A stretch of DNA of 64,000 nucleotides, taken from assembly GCF_004145405.1 (NCBI RefSeq), contig NZ_SELQ01000002.1, positions 62,001-126,000 on the forward strand. Reading direction: 5' to 3'. Every line of letters begins with the position of its first letter. The stretch's first letter is position 1. Source of the stretch: Salipiger sp. IMCC34102 (GTDB lineage Bacteria > Pseudomonadota > Alphaproteobacteria > Rhodobacterales > Rhodobacteraceae). Shown here piece by piece: positions 42,275 through 50,001 of this stretch. The translations under genes and the position numbers were made by a program. The notes under the pieces are model-generated. The model was not told the origin of the DNA, did no database searches, and saw only the letters and a program-made list of their open reading frames with translations.

Positions 42275-44101
42275 TCACGCAAAACACCCGTGGACGAACC
42301 AGCGCGGGGTCTCACCGCGGTCGTCGCCAAGCACGCCGTCACGGTAGATCCACAGGCGGTGGCCGGATTGCGCCTCGATCCGGTAGTAGTCGCGCAGGCG
42401 GGTGCCGGGGCAGTCCGTCCACCATTCCGGCGCGATCCGCTCGGGCCCCGCGAAACGGGTGATGCGCTGGGTCTGGCGGCGCCAGACGAATTGTGCAGGC
42501 GGGCCTTCGGGAACGGCGTAGAGGACACGGATCTCCTCGGGGCTGTCGAAAAGGGTCACGGGGCGGGCAGGCGCGGGCAGAGTGCCGGTGTCCGGGGCGA
42601 GGCCGGACATGGCGGGCAGCCAGTGTTCGGCCCGGTCGGGCATGTGTCGTGGCCGCGGGGCGGGGATCTGGACGGCCGCGTGGCCCAGCCGGGCCACCAG
42701 CCGGTCGATCAGCTTGGCACGGGCGGCGCTCTCGTCCGCGCGCCCGTCGAGACGGGTCTGCACCCGGGCCAGATCCTCGGCCTCGTTCGCTTCCAGCGTG
42801 ATCAGATCGAAGCCGAAGCCGGGGTCGATCCGCTCCAGCCGGTCGCCCCACAGCCGCATGAGGTGCGCGGGATCGCGGGTCGGGCGGGCGGTGGCGGCGG
42901 TTATGCGCGAGACTTCCCCATCGGTGCGGTAGACGGCGATGGTCAGGCGCCGTGCCCCGAAGCCCGCCTGTTCGAGGGCCGCACAGAGATCCGTGCAGAG
43001 ATCCGGCAAATGCGGCGCCGGGTCCTGCACCGGTTCGGCCAGCCGGGCCTGGACCGCGAAGGACGGCGGTTCGGTCTCGGCGCTGACGGGTTCGGGCAGG
43101 CGGCCCTGCAACTGGTCGAGCCGGGCGAGCGGGTTCTGCGGCAGGGCCGTGGTGGCGAAACGCCGGGCCAGGCTGGCGCGGGGCACGGCGCAGAGGTCCC
43201 CCACGGTCTTGAGGCCCAGGCGCTGCAGCAGCAGTACCGTTTCGGCATCGAGCCGCAAGGCGCGGGTCGGCAGCGGGGCCGTGGCCTGTGCCAGCGTGTC
43301 CGGTGTCGCCACGGTGCGGACGGGACCGTAGCGGGCCAGCGCCCAGGCGGCTCCATGGGTCGGCGCCATCGCCAGCCGGGTGGACAGGCCCAGCAGGCTG
43401 AACCGGCCTTCGATCTCGCGCAGCATGGCGGCCTCACCGCCCCAGAGATGGGCGGATCCGGTGGTGTCCAGCACCAGGCCGTCCTCGCCGTCGGGCGCCG
43501 TCCAGGGACACCAGCGGCGTGCCCAGAAGCTCAGGCGGCGCAGGGTGGCGCGGTCGCCCTCGGGATCCGCCGGCTCGACCCGGATCTGCGGGCAGAGCGC
43601 ACGGATATCGACGACCCGTGCTCCGGGAATGATCCCCTGGAGGGCGCCGGCACGATTGGTGGCATGGACGACGGGGCCATGCGGTCCTTCGGTGGCCAGG
43701 ACCACGGGCAGATCCTCGGGCGGGGCATCCTGGCGGCCTTCGGCCCAGCGCAGCCAGCGGGCCATGGGCAGATCCTCGAAGACGAGGCTGACGATGCGCC
43801 GCGACAGCGGATCGCGCGCCGTCTTGGTGCGGCTCGGCACATCCTGCCCGTCCTTGCGCTGATCGGGATCCGCCGTGGCGCCCTGGATGTGGTCCGCGTG
43901 CTGGATCGGGGCGGCGGGGAACAGCGGCGTGGAGTCCTGCCGGGACCCGGGCGTCTCGCAAGGCGCGCGGTGGGCCCAGGTGCTTTCGACCTGTTGCAGG
44001 GCCGTCAGCGCCCGGGACAGACCTGTCCGGGGCGACGGACCCTGATCCCCCGAGGAGGCCTGCGCAGATCGAAGGGCGCGGGATTCGTCCACCACGTCCA
44101 T
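42275..44101 (-). CDS. imuB: ImuB, Y-family polymerase-like mutasome protein with DUF6504 tail
   Basis: ImuB is the catalytically inactive Y-family homologue that links DnaE2 to the beta clamp. The 608-residue protein has a roughly 100-residue N-terminal stretch without recognisable domain. The Y-family body follows from about 103 (RRIVSLVFEDLPMARWL), with LPTRALRLDAETVLLLQRLG and TVGDLCAVPRASLARRF helix-hairpin-helix regions. The C-terminal DUF6504-like module has ITRFAGPERIAPEWW and RDYYRIEAQSGHRLWIYRDG. The expected catalytic acidic residues of the first palm motif are absent (FEDLPMARW in place of DMDAFF). The ATG lies one base after the imuA stop. Confidence 0.9.
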   Translation of the reverse strand: MDVVDESRALRSAQASSGDQGPSPRTGLSRALTALQQVESTWAHRAPCETPGSRQDSTPLFPAAPIQHADHIQGATADPDQRKDGQDVPSRTKTARDPLSRRIVSLVFEDLPMARWLRWAEGRQDAPPEDLPVVLATEGPHGPVVHATNRAGALQGIIPGARVVDIRALCPQIRVEPADPEGDRATLRRLSFWARRWCPWTAPDGEDGLVLDTTGSAHLWGGEAAMLREIEGRFSLLGLSTRLAMAPTHGAAWALARYGPVRTVATPDTLAQATAPLPTRALRLDAETVLLLQRLGLKTVGDLCAVPRASLARRFATTALPQNPLARLDQLQGRLPEPVSAETEPPSFAVQARLAEPVQDPAPHLPDLCTDLCAALEQAGFGARRLTIAVYRTDGEVSRITAATARPTRDPAHLMRLWGDRLERIDPGFGFDLITLEANEAEDLARVQTRLDGRADESAARAKLIDRLVARLGHAAVQIPAPRPRHMPDRAEHWLPAMSGLAPDTGTLPAPARPVTLFDSPEEIRVLYAVPEGPPAQFVWRRQTQRITRFAGPERIAPEWWTDCPGTRLRDYYRIEAQSGHRLWIYRDGVLGDDRGETPRWFVHGCFA

Positions 44102-44102
44102 C

Positions 44103-44753
44103 TCAGGCGGTGGCGCGCTGTGGCGCCTGTGCGGCGACGGGGTGCGTCAGGCTCAGCGCGCCGTCCGCCGGCTGGGCGACCCAGGTGCCGGGCGCGCGGC
44201 TGCGGGCGCGAAAGAGCTCCGCCTGCCATTGCGGAACGCCAGGCGCGCGCGCGTCGTAGGGGTCGGGCAGGGCCGGCAGCGCGCCGATACGCCAGCGCAG
44301 GCGTGCGGCACTCAGGTTCGCGGTCGCGGCCCGGCGCAGCAGCAGGGCGGGGGTGGCCCGGGCTTCCGCCCGCAGGGCGATGCGCTTGGTGGCGGTGAAG
44401 TCGAGCACGGCCGGATCGCCCCAGACCTCCGCGATGACGGCGCAGATGCCGTCGCTGTAGAGCGATTCCTCCATCGACCAGAGCACGTCCACGGGGCGGT
44501 TGGCGCGCACGTAAAGCAGCTTCAGACCGCGCGGCAGGCCCGCGATGCAAGGGCGCCCCGCCTCGCGCCGGGACAGGCGGTCCTGGATCCAGACCACGGG
44601 GCGGGGATCTTCCGCGAACCGGGCCAGCTGGGCGCAGGCAAAGCCCGTGACGGCACCGTCCAGCGTGCTGGTGGCGAAGAGTTCCGACAAGGTGGGCTCC
44701 GCCCCCGAGGGGGCGTCGGTCGCGTCGGGAAGAGGGTCAGACAGGCGTGTCAC
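44103..44753 (-). CDS. imuA: ImuA, RecA-like SOS mutasome protein
   Basis: ImuA is the RecA/SulA-like accessory factor of the ImuA-ImuB-DnaE2 translesion system. The 216-residue protein has the short P-loop-less RecA-like core: TLDGAVTGFACAQLARF, VVWIQDRLSRREAGRP, the LLYVRANRPVDVLWSMEESLYSDG segment (given in part) and TKRIALRAEARATPALLLRR, which match the ImuA family in alphaproteobacteria. The start is a GTG at 44753 with only a weak ribosome-binding site. It is the first gene of the operon and lies 22 bases downstream of the LexA box. Confidence 0.88.
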   Translation of the reverse strand: MTRLSDPLPDATDAPSGAEPTLSELFATSTLDGAVTGFACAQLARFAEDPRPVVWIQDRLSRREAGRPCIAGLPRGLKLLYVRANRPVDVLWSMEESLYSDGICAVIAEVWGDPAVLDFTATKRIALRAEARATPALLLRRAATANLSAARLRWRIGALPALPDPYDARAPGVPQWQAELFRARSRAPGTWVAQPADGALSLTHPVAAQAPQRATA

Positions 44754-44774
44754 GGGGCAGATCCGATTCCGTTT

Positions 44775-44814
44775 GTTCCTGTTATGTTCTAATCCGATTC
44801 CCGGTTTCGGTCAA
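44775..44814 (-). promoter_or_regulatory. SOS promoter with LexA box for imuA-imuB-dnaE2
   Basis: On the plus strand, GTTC-CTGTTAT-GTTC occupies 44775-44789. This is an exact match to the alphaproteobacterial LexA box GTTC-N7-GTTC (GAAC-N7-GAAC in the gene direction). On the minus strand, TTGACC (44814-44809), a 17-base spacer and TAGAAC (44791-44786) form a good promoter. The first GAAC of the box is inside the -10 hexamer, so bound LexA should block RNA polymerase directly. Confidence 0.88.
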
Positions 44815-44890
44815 TTTGAGTCGCGCCTGCTGCCCGGATAAACCGGTGTAAGGTACTGGCAAAGGATTGAAAATTTCGACACGAAAAAAC

Positions 44891-44946
44891 GGGGCTCTGC
44901 CCCCGCCCGTGCCGGGCTCCCCCGGGATATTTCGGGCCAGAAGAAG
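44891..44946 (+). repeat. Intergenic repeat family, copy R3 (plus orientation)
   Basis: The copy is GGGGCTCTGCCCCCGCCC, GTGCCGGGCTCCCCCGGG and ATATTTCGGGCCAGAAGAAG. It is nearly identical to the inverted copy at 42,208-42,262 and lies between the imuA promoter and the end of the flavin reductase gene. It marks the boundary between the SOS operon and the sulfonate-type cluster. Confidence 0.8.
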
Positions 44947-44969
44947 CCCCAAGCCCGATCTTGCCGCGG

Positions 44970-45488
44970 TTACGCGTCGTCCTGGGGCTGGAACGCGCCG
45001 TAGCGTCCGCCGTGGAAGACGAGGGGGGCGCCGCCGGTATGGTGGGCCTTCGTGACCTCGCCCACGACGATGACGTGATCGCCCGCATCGTGGGTTGCGG
45101 ACAGGGTGCATTCGAAGGTCGCGAGCGCGCCTTCGATGATCGGCATCCCGCAATGGGACAGGTGCATCGGCACCTTCGAGATCGCGGTCTTGGAGCCGAT
45201 GATCGCGGCACAGACGTCGCGCTGGTCGGCGGCGAGGACATGGACCGCAAAGCGGCGCGCGCCCGCGAAATGTTCGAACCGCCGGCTGGACTTGGCAGGC
45301 GACCACAGCACCAGCGGCGGATCGAGGCTGACGGACGCGAAGCTGTTGGCCACGATCCCCACGGGCCCTTCGGCACTGTCGGTGGTCACCACGGTCACGC
45401 CGGTCACGAAGGACCCCAGCGCGCCGCGAAAGCTGTCGGGATCGCTGGCCGGATCGAAGGTCGCGATGGTGCCGCTGTCCCTGCTCAT
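44970..45488 (-). CDS. Flavin reductase (FMN reductase of two-component monooxygenase; SmoA-like)
   Basis: This 172-residue protein of the flavin-reductase-like split-barrel family reduces FMN with NAD(P)H. FRGALGSFVTGVTVVTT, the GIVANSFASVSLDPPLVLWSPAKSS flavin-binding region (given in part), FAVHVLAADQ and a C-terminal HGGRYGAF are family hallmarks. It overlaps the aldo/keto reductase gene by four bases and is third in a unit headed by an SsuD-like monooxygenase. It should therefore supply reduced FMN to that enzyme. In sulfoquinovose monooxygenase clusters the equivalent gene is called smoA; equivalence here is inferred from context. Confidence 0.88.
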   Translation of the reverse strand: MSRDSGTIATFDPASDPDSFRGALGSFVTGVTVVTTDSAEGPVGIVANSFASVSLDPPLVLWSPAKSSRRFEHFAGARRFAVHVLAADQRDVCAAIIGSKTAISKVPMHLSHCGMPIIEGALATFECTLSATHDAGDHVIVVGEVTKAHHTGGAPLVFHGGRYGAFQPQDDA

Positions 45489-46378
45489 GCCACCTCTTCC
45501 CCGCGCGCGGCGGTGTAGAGCGTGAACCAGTCGGTCCGGCTGAGATCAACCTCAAGAGCGTCGCCCAAGGCCTTGATGCGGCTCAGATTGTTCGTGCCCA
45601 TCACCGGCAGGATACGGGCCGGATGCGCCAGCAGGAAGGCCGTCGCCACGGCGGCGCGGTCGGTGCCGGTGTCCTGCGCGATGCGGTCCAGCTCTGCCGC
45701 GAGGGCGGCATTCGATCCGTCCATCAGCGCACCACCCCCCAGCGGGGACCAGGCCATGACCGGTTTGTCCAGCCGCTGCAGATGGGCCAGGTCGCCGTTC
45801 ACGAAAGCCTCCCGCGCGGCGAGCGACAGTTCGATCTGGTTGGTGGCGAGCGTGGTCTCCATCGCCGATTGGAGCAGGTTCCAGTCCCAGGGGCGGAAGT
45901 TCGACACGCCCACCGCGCGCACCTTGCCTGCGGCCACGAGGTCGTCGAGCGTGCGGCCCGTCTCGTAATGATCCATCAGCGGATCGGGACGGTGGATGAG
46001 CAGAAGATCGATCCGATCCAGCCCCATCAGCGACAGCGAGGCGTCGACGGAGGCCTCGATATGCGCGCGGCTGGTGTCGTAATGTTTCACCGGTGCCCCC
46101 GCATGGCGGCCCGCGTCGATGACGATGTCGCACTTGGTGACGATCTCGATTCGGTCGCGCAGCCCGGGGGATTGCTTCAGCGCCTGCCCCAGGATCTCCT
46201 CGGCCATGTAGCCGCCGTAGATGTCGGCCTGGTCCATGGTGGTGATGCCCTGATCGAGGCAGGCCTCGATCTTGGACTGCACATGGGCGGGCGAGGTGTC
46301 GGCGTCATCGCCCAGGCGCCACATGCCGTAGACGATGCGGCTGAAATCCAGCTCGTCGGTGATCGATACGCGGTCCAT
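45485..46378 (-). CDS. Aldo/keto reductase (SmoB-like, possible 6-oxo-glucose reductase)
   Basis: The product is a 297-residue NADPH-dependent TIM-barrel oxidoreductase. The catalytic Asp/Tyr lie in TTMDQADIYGGYMAEE, the Lys in EIVTKCDI, and the His in DLLLIHRPDPLMD, so the tetrad is complete. The C-terminal LPVMGTNNLSRIKAL binds cofactor. It starts immediately after the monooxygenase stop, with no gap, and overlaps the flavin reductase. A sugar-aldehyde reductase between these two enzymes is the arrangement of smoC-smoB-smoA, where SmoB reduces 6-oxo-glucose to glucose; that role is inferred. The sequence alone also fits general YdhF-type reductases. Confidence 0.85.
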   Translation of the reverse strand: MDRVSITDELDFSRIVYGMWRLGDDADTSPAHVQSKIEACLDQGITTMDQADIYGGYMAEEILGQALKQSPGLRDRIEIVTKCDIVIDAGRHAGAPVKHYDTSRAHIEASVDASLSLMGLDRIDLLLIHRPDPLMDHYETGRTLDDLVAAGKVRAVGVSNFRPWDWNLLQSAMETTLATNQIELSLAAREAFVNGDLAHLQRLDKPVMAWSPLGGGALMDGSNAALAAELDRIAQDTGTDRAAVATAFLLAHPARILPVMGTNNLSRIKALGDALEVDLSRTDWFTLYTAARGEEVA

Positions 46379-47539
46379 CTAGCGGCGCTCTCCTGTGCCC
46401 AAGGGGGTGGCGGGTGGCTCGGACGGCACCCGTCCGTAGACATGGGGCAGCGAGCAGGTTTTCAACTCCGGCAGGACCCGCGATCCGAAATGCCGGGCCT
46501 CCTCGATATGCGGGTAGCCCGAGAAGATGAAGGCACGGATCCCCATCTTGCGATAGGCCTCGATCTTGCTCAGCACCTGATCGGTGGATCCGACCAGCGC
46601 CGCACCGCAGCCCGAACGGGCGCGCCCGATGCCGGTCCACAAACCCGGCTCCACATAGCCGAACTTGTCGGCCAACTCGCGGGCGCGGGCCTGGTGGGCC
46701 ACGCCGAGAGAGGTGGAATCATGCGCCCGGTCGCGGATCAGCGTGCCGTATTCGTCGTCGAGCTGGCTGGCCAGATGCTCGGCATATTCCTTGGCCTCGG
46801 CCTCGGTGTCGCGGACGATCATGTGCACCCGCAGCCCGTACTCGAGCGTGCGGCCGTGCTCTTCGGCGCGGGCATGGACGTCGCGCATCCGCTGCGCGAG
46901 CTGGTCCATCGGTTCGGGCCACATCAGGTAGACGTCGCAATGCGCGCCGCAGAGTTCCAGCGCGGCGGGCGAGTAGCCGCCGAAGTACAACAGCGGCCCG
47001 CCGGTCTGGTAGGGCTTGGCGGGATCGGTGGATACGCCTTTGAAGTCATAGACTTCGCCGGTGAAGTTGATCTCGTCCCGCGTCCAGGCCTGCTTGAGGA
47101 TCTGCACGACCTCGTGGCTGCGCCGGTAGCGGAAGGCGCTCTCGGCCACCTCACCGGGGAAATCGGAGGAGATCACGTTCAGCGTCAGCCGCCCTTCGAG
47201 CATGTGATCGAGCGTGGCGACGGTGCGCGCCAGCATGATCGGCTGCATCTCGCCGCAGCGGATCGCGGCGAGGAAGTTCATGCGGGAGGTCAGCGGGGCC
47301 ATGCCGGCCACGTAGCTCAGCGTGTCCTGGCCCACCTGGAAGGACGAGGGGCACAGGATGTTGTTGAAGCCTTGGCGCTCCGCCTCCAGGCCGATGTCGC
47401 GGCAATGCGCCCAGGACGAGCGCAGATCGCCCTCCGGCACGCCGAGCAGGCGGTAATCGTCGGAGCAGAGCGCGGAGAACCAAGACACTTCGGAAGCGTC
47501 GAGGTCGGGGCTGGTGATGGGCACGATTGTATCTGTCAT
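46379..47539 (-). CDS. SsuD-like FMNH2-dependent sulfonate monooxygenase (SmoC-like)
   Basis: This 386-residue luciferase-type (LLM) monooxygenase is predicted to split a C-S bond, releasing sulfite and an aldehyde. It aligns by eye along its length with alkanesulfonate monooxygenase SsuD: LYFGGYSP, YLMWPEP (Trp207), YGLRVHMIVRD (Arg237, His239), GIGRARSGCGAALVG and FIFSGYPHIEEA (His344). These residues are shared by SsuD and sulfoquinovose monooxygenase, so they do not separate the two. The neighbours, a sugar-type reductase, a flavin reductase and a Gfo/Idh/MocA enzyme, favour a sugar sulfonate. It is the first gene of its unit, divergent from the GntR gene. Confidence 0.86.
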   Translation of the reverse strand: MTDTIVPITSPDLDASEVSWFSALCSDDYRLLGVPEGDLRSSWAHCRDIGLEAERQGFNNILCPSSFQVGQDTLSYVAGMAPLTSRMNFLAAIRCGEMQPIMLARTVATLDHMLEGRLTLNVISSDFPGEVAESAFRYRRSHEVVQILKQAWTRDEINFTGEVYDFKGVSTDPAKPYQTGGPLLYFGGYSPAALELCGAHCDVYLMWPEPMDQLAQRMRDVHARAEEHGRTLEYGLRVHMIVRDTEAEAKEYAEHLASQLDDEYGTLIRDRAHDSTSLGVAHQARARELADKFGYVEPGLWTGIGRARSGCGAALVGSTDQVLSKIEAYRKMGIRAFIFSGYPHIEEARHFGSRVLPELKTCSLPHVYGRVPSEPPATPLGTGERR

Positions 47540-47566
47540 GGGTCTTGCGTAGCACGGGGGCAGGGG

Positions 47567-47588
47567 TGTAGCAATCCTGTATCAATTC
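47567..47588. promoter_or_regulatory. Candidate operator: tandem 11-base direct repeat in the divergent promoter
   Basis: TGTAGCAATCC is followed directly by TGTATCAATTC, identical at 9 of 11 positions, in the 59-base gap between the monooxygenase and GntR genes. The 11-base period places both copies on one face of the helix. It is a plausible site for the adjacent GntR-family repressor to control both directions. Confidence 0.35.
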
Positions 47589-47598
47589 GAGGCGACCC

Positions 47599-48291
47599 GT
47601 GGCGCAAACCCTTCCCAGATACCTGTCGATCAGCGAGCGGCTGGTGCGCGAGATCGCGGCCGGTCTCTGGGCCGACGGCACCCGCCTGCCGCCAGAGCGC
47701 GAGATGGCGGCGGATCTGGGCGCCTCGGTCGGCACCCTGCGCAAGGCCTTGGCGGACCTGACCGAAAAGGGTCTGCTGGAACGGCGCCAGGGATCGGGAA
47801 ACTACGTGCGGCACCGCACCGACGTGACCTCGATCTACGGGTTCTTCCGGCTGGAACTGCCGCGCGGCGGGGGGCTGCCATCCGCGCGGATCCTGTCGAC
47901 CGGGCTTCACGCAGCACCCCCTCTCGCACCGGCGGGTTGGGGCGGCGAAGGATTTCGCCTGCGCCGTGCCCGCGCGCTCGACGACACCCCCGTCGCGGCG
48001 GAGGAGATCTGGCTGAGCCCGACGCATGCGATCCCCGACCGTGCGCTGGGGCCCTCGCTCTACCGTGTCTACCGCGAGCTTTTCGGGATCATCGTGGCCC
48101 GGGTCGAGGACCGCATCGACCTCGGCCGTGCCCCCGGCTGGATGCCCGAGGGGACCACCCTGTCGCCGGGCGATCCGTGCTGTCACGTCGCGCGCACCGC
48201 CTTCGATTCGACCGGGCAGATCGTCGAGATCTCGTCCACATGGGTGGATACCACCCGTGCCAAATATGTATCCCGCGTAGGAGCCGGCTGA
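47599..48291 (+). CDS. GntR-family regulator, HutC/UTRA subfamily
   Basis: The 230-residue protein has an N-terminal winged helix at residues 6-75: RLVREIAAGLWADGTRLPPEREMAADLG (given in part), SVGTLRKALADLTEKGLLERRQGSGNYV. A UTRA-type effector domain follows from about 90 with RRARALDDTPVAAEEIWLS and a C-terminal IVEISSTWVDTTRAKYV. Such regulators usually repress adjacent catabolic operons until a sugar or related metabolite binds. The GTG at 47599 has GAGG upstream. It directly adjoins the oxidoreductase gene and diverges from the monooxygenase unit, so it is the likely local regulator. Confidence 0.9.
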   Translation: MAQTLPRYLSISERLVREIAAGLWADGTRLPPEREMAADLGASVGTLRKALADLTEKGLLERRQGSGNYVRHRTDVTSIYGFFRLELPRGGGLPSARILSTGLHAAPPLAPAGWGGEGFRLRRARALDDTPVAAEEIWLSPTHAIPDRALGPSLYRVYRELFGIIVARVEDRIDLGRAPGWMPEGTTLSPGDPCCHVARTAFDSTGQIVEISSTWVDTTRAKYVSRVGAG

Positions 48292-49380
48292 ATGCCTCGT
48301 CCCCTGAAATACGGCCTGATCGGCTGCGGCATGATGGGCCGCGAGCACATCCAGAACATCGCCCTGCTGGACGACGCCCGCGTCGCGGCCGTCTACGATC
48401 CGGTAGAGGCGCTGGCCGCGTCCGCCGCCGAACTGGCAGGCGGGGCGCGGGTGGCTGCTTCGATCGACGATCTTCTGGCCGAGGAAGCGCTCGACGCGGT
48501 CGTGCTGGTCAGCCCCAACGATTGCCACGCCGACCAGTTGCGGCAGGTGACGGCGCTGCCCGTCGCGGTGCTGTGCGAAAAGCCGCTCTACATCGATCCC
48601 GCCGACGCGGACGAGCTCGCGACCCTGGCCGCGCGGCATCCCGCGCCGATCTGGGTCGCGATGGAATACCGCTACATGCCGCCCATCGCAGCCTTCCTCG
48701 CACAGGCGCAGGAGGCCACGGGCGGGATCAGGATGCTCACGATCCGGGAGCATCGTTTCCCCTTCCTGCCCAAGATCGGCAACTGGAACCGCTTCAACGC
48801 GCGCTCCGGCGGGACGCTGGTCGAGAAGTGCTGCCATTTCTTCGATCTCATGCGCCTCGCACTGGGGTCCGATCCGGTGCGGGTGATGGCCTCGGGATCG
48901 GCGGACGTGAACCACCTCGACGAACGCTACGACGGCGCCGCCCCCGACATCTGGGACAACGCCTACGTCATCGTCGATTTCGCCTCCGGTCAGCGGGCGA
49001 TGCTGGAATTGTGCATGTTCGCCGAAGGCGCGCGCTTCCAGGAGGAGATCACCGCCACGGGTCCCAATGGCCGGATCGAGGCGCAGGTGCCAGGGCCCGG
49101 CCGGTTCTGGCCCAAGGACCTCGGCCCCGCGCCGACGCCGCTGCTGACCATCAGCCCGCGCAACCCCCGGGGGCCCTACACGGCCGAGATCCCAGTCGAC
49201 CCGCACCTGCTGGAGGCGGGCGATCACAACGGATCGACCTTCTACCAGCACCAGCGCTTCGCCGCCGCCGTGCGCGGCGAAGGGCCGGTCGAGGTTTCGG
49301 TCACCGACGGAAGCTGGGCGGTGCGCATAGGTCAGGCGGCGCAGACCTCGGCCCTGACGGGGCAGTCGGTCACGTTCTGA
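48292..49380 (+). CDS. Gfo/Idh/MocA family NAD-dependent oxidoreductase
   Basis: The 362-residue protein has an N-terminal Rossmann fold with the dinucleotide motif LIGCGMMGREH, the EKP loop in AVLCEKPLYI, and a C-terminal alpha/beta sugar-binding domain including GGTLVEKCCHFFDLMRLALG and RFQEEITATGPNGRIEAQ. The family includes sugar dehydrogenases and NAD-dependent glycosidases (GH109, GH179, GH188). Members of GH188 are NAD-dependent sulfoquinovosidases, so here it may release sulfoquinovose from glycosides or oxidise a sugar. This is inference from the neighbouring sulfonate-type monooxygenase. The ATG follows the GntR stop with no gap. Confidence 0.85.
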   Translation: MPRPLKYGLIGCGMMGREHIQNIALLDDARVAAVYDPVEALAASAAELAGGARVAASIDDLLAEEALDAVVLVSPNDCHADQLRQVTALPVAVLCEKPLYIDPADADELATLAARHPAPIWVAMEYRYMPPIAAFLAQAQEATGGIRMLTIREHRFPFLPKIGNWNRFNARSGGTLVEKCCHFFDLMRLALGSDPVRVMASGSADVNHLDERYDGAAPDIWDNAYVIVDFASGQRAMLELCMFAEGARFQEEITATGPNGRIEAQVPGPGRFWPKDLGPAPTPLLTISPRNPRGPYTAEIPVDPHLLEAGDHNGSTFYQHQRFAAAVRGEGPVEVSVTDGSWAVRIGQAAQTSALTGQSVTF

Positions 49381-49431
49381 GGCGCGGGTGCAGGGCCCTG
49401 CGGCGCGCCACGCCGCAGGCGCGATCCGCGC

Positions 49432-49998
49432 TCAGCTTGCCAGGCTGCGGGAAATTTCCTCGGCCAGCCGCGTGATGGCAAGCCCCTGGGCCGCCACGGC
49501 GCCGGGGATGTCGGGGGTCGCCATCGGGATCGTGTAGCTGAAGCTCTCCGCGCTGTTGGGATAGTCGATCCCGTCACCGCCGATGAAATACTGCCCCGAC
49601 ATCACGAAGTTGCCGGTCACGGCGCTGCCCAGCATCTGCGAGACGCGCACGTCGACCACCACGTCCGCAAGCCCCGGGAAGGGCCAGGGATCGGGGCTGA
49701 CGATGGCGCTGAGGATCCCGTCCATCTGGCGCGACAGCGACAGGGTGACCGCCCGGGACGGCTCGTCCGCGGCCAGAAGATCCCCGTCGGAGCTGATCAC
49801 CCCCGGCGCGGTCTCGATCCCCAGCTCCTCGGTCGCGGCGTAGGTGGGCAGCGTCACGTCGCGCACCACGACGGAGCCTACGTTCGCGCGCAGGTTCAGC
49901 GCGGGTTCCGGCGTCGGCATGTCCAGGCGGGTGATCGTGCTGCCGCAGGCGGCAAGCGCGGTCAGGCCGAGGGCCGCGAGAAGGATCGTTCTGGTCAT
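49432..49998 (-). CDS. pqiC: PqiC-family outer-membrane lipoprotein (ABC-type transport auxiliary)
   Basis: The 188-residue protein begins with a lipoprotein signal (MTRTILLAALGLTALAACGS, lipidated Cys18). The mature part has LNLRANVGSVVVRDVTLPTYA and a central VVVDVRVSQMLGSAV, as in the PqiC/YmbA family. In E. coli PqiC docks on PqiB at the outer membrane. Its ATG lies just 3 bases after the pqiB stop. It is the last gene of the pqi-type operon and is convergent with the oxidoreductase gene. Confidence 0.85.
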   Translation of the reverse strand: MTRTILLAALGLTALAACGSTITRLDMPTPEPALNLRANVGSVVVRDVTLPTYAATEELGIETAPGVISSDGDLLAADEPSRAVTLSLSRQMDGILSAIVSPDPWPFPGLADVVVDVRVSQMLGSAVTGNFVMSGQYFIGGDGIDYPNSAESFSYTIPMATPDIPGAVAAQGLAITRLAEEISRSLAS

Positions 49999-50001
49999 GG
50001 G

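Noticed and set aside
41988-42287. 99-codon minus-strand frame across the imuB-dnaE2 gap
   Set aside because: It consists almost entirely of the two facing intergenic repeats (giving repeated GIFLARRS-like and LLLAKNIPG-like peptides) and has no ribosome-binding site.
47599-49380. Reading the GntR and oxidoreductase genes as part of an inositol catabolic operon
   Set aside because: No iol genes (iolB, C, D, E) are nearby. The divergent flavin monooxygenase unit gives a better context.
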